Source: Klebsiella electrica
GTDB lineage: Bacteria > Pseudomonadota > Gammaproteobacteria > Enterobacterales > Enterobacteriaceae
Direction: 5' to 3'
DNA: 64,000 nucleotides
Assembly: GCF_006711645.1 (NCBI RefSeq)
Contig: NZ_CP041247.1
Span: 1,922,001-1,986,000, forward strand
Program-made: the position numbers and the translations under genes
The notes under the pieces: model-generated
Told to the model about the DNA's origin: nothing
The model's input: only the letters and a program-made list of their open reading frames with translations
Database searches by the model: none
Shown here: piece after piece, positions 62,097-64,000 of the stretch
How positions within the stretch are numbered: position 1 is the first letter of the stretch
Layout: every line of letters begins with the position of its first letter

Positions 62097-64000
62097 ATGA
62101 ACAAATTCTTTAAGCTCACCGCGTTTGCGGGCCTGCTGGCAATAGCAGGCCATGCGTTCGCCGTGGACGATATCACTCGAGTTGACCAAATCCCCGTGCT
62201 GAAAGAAGAGCCGCAGCACGCGACGGTGAGCGAGCGCGTAACCTCGCGCTTTACCCGTTCTCACTATCGGCAATTTGATCTCGACGACGCCTTCTCGGCA
62301 AAAATTTTCGACCGCTATCTGAATCTGCTGGACTACAGCCACAACGTGCTGTTGGCCAGTGATGTTGCTCAGTTCTCGGCGAAGAAGAATCAAATCGGCG
62401 ATGAGCTGCGTACGGGAAAGCTGGACGTTTTTTACGACCTGTATAACCTGGCGCAGAAGCGTCGTTTTGAGCGCTATCAGTATGCATTAAAGGTGCTGGA
62501 ACGTCCGATGGACTTTACCGGCAACGACAACTTTAACCTTGACCGCAGCAAAGCCCCCTGGCCGAAAGACGAAGCCGAGCTCAACGCGCTGTGGGACGCC
62601 AAGGTTAAGTTTGACCAGCTGAGCCTGAAGCTCACTGGCAAAGATGATAAAGAAATTCGCGATACCTTAACGCGTCGCTACAAATTCGCCATTCGTCGTC
62701 TGGCGCAGTCCAACAGCGAAGACGTGTTCTCGCTGGCGATGACCGCTTTCGCTCGCGAGATCGACCCGCACACCAACTATCTCTCCCCGCGCAATACCGA
62801 ACAGTTCAATACCGAAATGAGCCTGTCGCTTGAAGGTATCGGCGCGGTACTGCAAATGGATGACGACTATACGGTCATCAATTCGCTGGTTGCCGGCGGT
62901 CCGGCGGCGAAGAGTAAATCGATCGCCGTCGGCGATCGTATTGTCGGCGTCGGCCAGACGGGTAAAGGTATGGTTGACGTCATCGGCTGGCGTCTGGATG
63001 ACGTTGTCGCGCTGATTAAAGGGCCGAAGGGCAGCAAAGTGCGTCTCGAAATTCTGCCTGCCGGTAAGGGTGCCAAAACCCGTATCGTCACGCTGACCCG
63101 AGAGCGCATTCGTCTTGAAGACCGCGCGGTGAAAATGTCGGTGAAAACCGTCGGCAAACAGAAAGTCGGCGTGCTGGATATCCCGGGCTTCTACGTTGGC
63201 CTGACGGATGACGTCAAGGTGCAGCTGCAGAAGCTGGAGAAACAAAACGTCAGCAGCATTGTTATCGATCTGCGCGGTAACGGTGGCGGGGCGCTGACCG
63301 AAGCCGTTTCGCTTTCTGGCCTGTTTATTCCATCCGGCCCGGTTGTCCAGGTTCGCGACAACAACGGCAAGGTGCGTGAAGACAGCGATACCGATGGCGT
63401 GGTGTACTACAAAGGCCCGCTGGTGGTGCTGGTCGATCGTTTCAGCGCCTCGGCGTCTGAAATTTTCGCCGCTGCGATGCAGGATTATGGCCGCGCGCTG
63501 ATCGTCGGGGAGCCGACCTTCGGTAAAGGGACCGTCCAGCAGTACCGTTCGCTGAACCGTATCTACGATCAGATGCTGCGCCCTGACTGGCCGGCGCTGG
63601 GTTCCGTACAGTACACCATCCAGAAATTCTATCGCATCAACGGCGGTAGTACTCAGCGCAAGGGCGTCACGCCGGACATCATGATGCCGACCGGTAGCGA
63701 AGAGCGTGAGACCGGCGAGCAGTATGAAGATAACGCGCTGCCGTGGGATAGCGTCAATGCGGCGACCTACGTGAAATCTGGTGATTTACAGCCGTTTAAT
63801 CCGCAGTTGCTGAAGCTGCACGAGGCGCGGATCGCCAAAGATCCTGAGTTCCAGTACATCATGAAGGACATCGCTCGCTATAACGCAATGAAAGATAAGC
63901 GTTATATTGTTTCTCTCAACTACGCTCAGCGTGAGAAAGAGAACGAAGAAGACGATGCGACGCGCCTGGCACGGATTAACGACCGCCTGAAACGCGAAGG
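62097..64000 (+). CDS. prc: Tail-specific protease Prc (3' end cut off)
   Basis: Prc is a periplasmic protease of family S41 that with NlpI degrades MepS and other proteins from their C-termini and also processes FtsI. The window holds 634 whole codons of about 682 and ends inside the gene. A signal peptide (MNKFFKLTAFAGLLAIAGHAFA), a PDZ domain (about residues 240-330) and the catalytic dyad are present: S452 in FSASASE and K477 in TFGKGTVQQ, with D463 nearby. GGAGG precedes the ATG. It is co-transcribed with proQ. Confidence 0.96.
   Translation, partial: MNKFFKLTAFAGLLAIAGHAFAVDDITRVDQIPVLKEEPQHATVSERVTSRFTRSHYRQFDLDDAFSAKIFDRYLNLLDYSHNVLLASDVAQFSAKKNQIGDELRTGKLDVFYDLYNLAQKRRFERYQYALKVLERPMDFTGNDNFNLDRSKAPWPKDEAELNALWDAKVKFDQLSLKLTGKDDKEIRDTLTRRYKFAIRRLAQSNSEDVFSLAMTAFAREIDPHTNYLSPRNTEQFNTEMSLSLEGIGAVLQMDDDYTVINSLVAGGPAAKSKSIAVGDRIVGVGQTGKGMVDVIGWRLDDVVALIKGPKGSKVRLEILPAGKGAKTRIVTLTRERIRLEDRAVKMSVKTVGKQKVGVLDIPGFYVGLTDDVKVQLQKLEKQNVSSIVIDLRGNGGGALTEAVSLSGLFIPSGPVVQVRDNNGKVREDSDTDGVVYYKGPLVVLVDRFSASASEIFAAAMQDYGRALIVGEPTFGKGTVQQYRSLNRIYDQMLRPDWPALGSVQYTIQKFYRINGGSTQRKGVTPDIMMPTGSEERETGEQYEDNALPWDSVNAATYVKSGDLQPFNPQLLKLHEARIAKDPEFQYIMKDIARYNAMKDKRYIVSLNYAQREKENEEDDATRLARINDRLKRE

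Overview
The window is ordinary enterobacterial chromosome whose gene order closely follows the Escherichia coli yecH-to-prc segment. Three things point to a non-motile Klebsiella or Raoultella type organism (K. oxytoca-like is plausible, species not decidable here). The flagellar and chemotaxis block that E. coli carries between uspC and argS is absent. The pectin-type isomerase and GPH transporter pair is present. A 2-hydroxycarboxylate transport and malic enzyme locus sits between lpxM and pykA. I see no prophage, insertion sequence, CRISPR array, tRNA or rRNA.

Layout. 1-6.5 kb: yecH, the ferritins ftnA and ftnB, an RpiB/LacAB-type isomerase, a DHA2 exporter, the small-protein/sRNA gene azuC, yecJ and a TogT-like GPH transporter. 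The isomerase and the GPH transporter each have a KdgR-like operator, suggesting use of pectin-derived sugars. 6.5-13.8 kb: an AT-rich gap, the arabinose ABC importer araFGH, trehalose synthesis otsBA behind a sigma-S promoter, and uspC. 13.8-16.2 kb: a REP-like repeat array in the slot of the missing flagellar genes, then argS. 16.4-27.1 kb: yecM, cutC (with the MicL sRNA in its 3' part), cmoAB, yecN, yecE, yecD, aspS, nudB, yebC and ruvCAB. 27.2-32.3 kb: znuBC and znuA under a Zur box, mepM and lpxM, the last preceded by four perfect 13-bp tandem repeats. 32.3-37.6 kb: a DcuR-like response regulator without a kinase, a malic enzyme, an AEC permease and, divergently, a CitS/MaeN-type transporter. 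37.7-44.7 kb: pykA, hexR, zwf, edd and eda, the entry to the pentose phosphate and Entner-Doudoroff routes, with HexR and GntR operators. 44.7-52.1 kb: purT (PurR box), yebG (LexA box), yebE, ptrB, exoX, holE and the yobA-yebZ-yebY copper-type operon. 52.1-64 kb: the antisense sRNA pair SdsR/SraC, a small membrane ORF, a VirK-family gene, pphA, yebW, yebV, rsmF, letAB, msrC, proQ and the first 634 codons of prc, cut by the window end.

No wholly new system is evident. The most promising leads are the kinase-less malate/citrate locus, the two KdgR-like promoters around azuC, the 13-bp repeats before lpxM, the REP array at the flagellar site, and operators that coincide with or precede terminators (ruvC/ruvA, zwf/edd). 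Gene names rest on remembered similarity to E. coli proteins. No database search was run.
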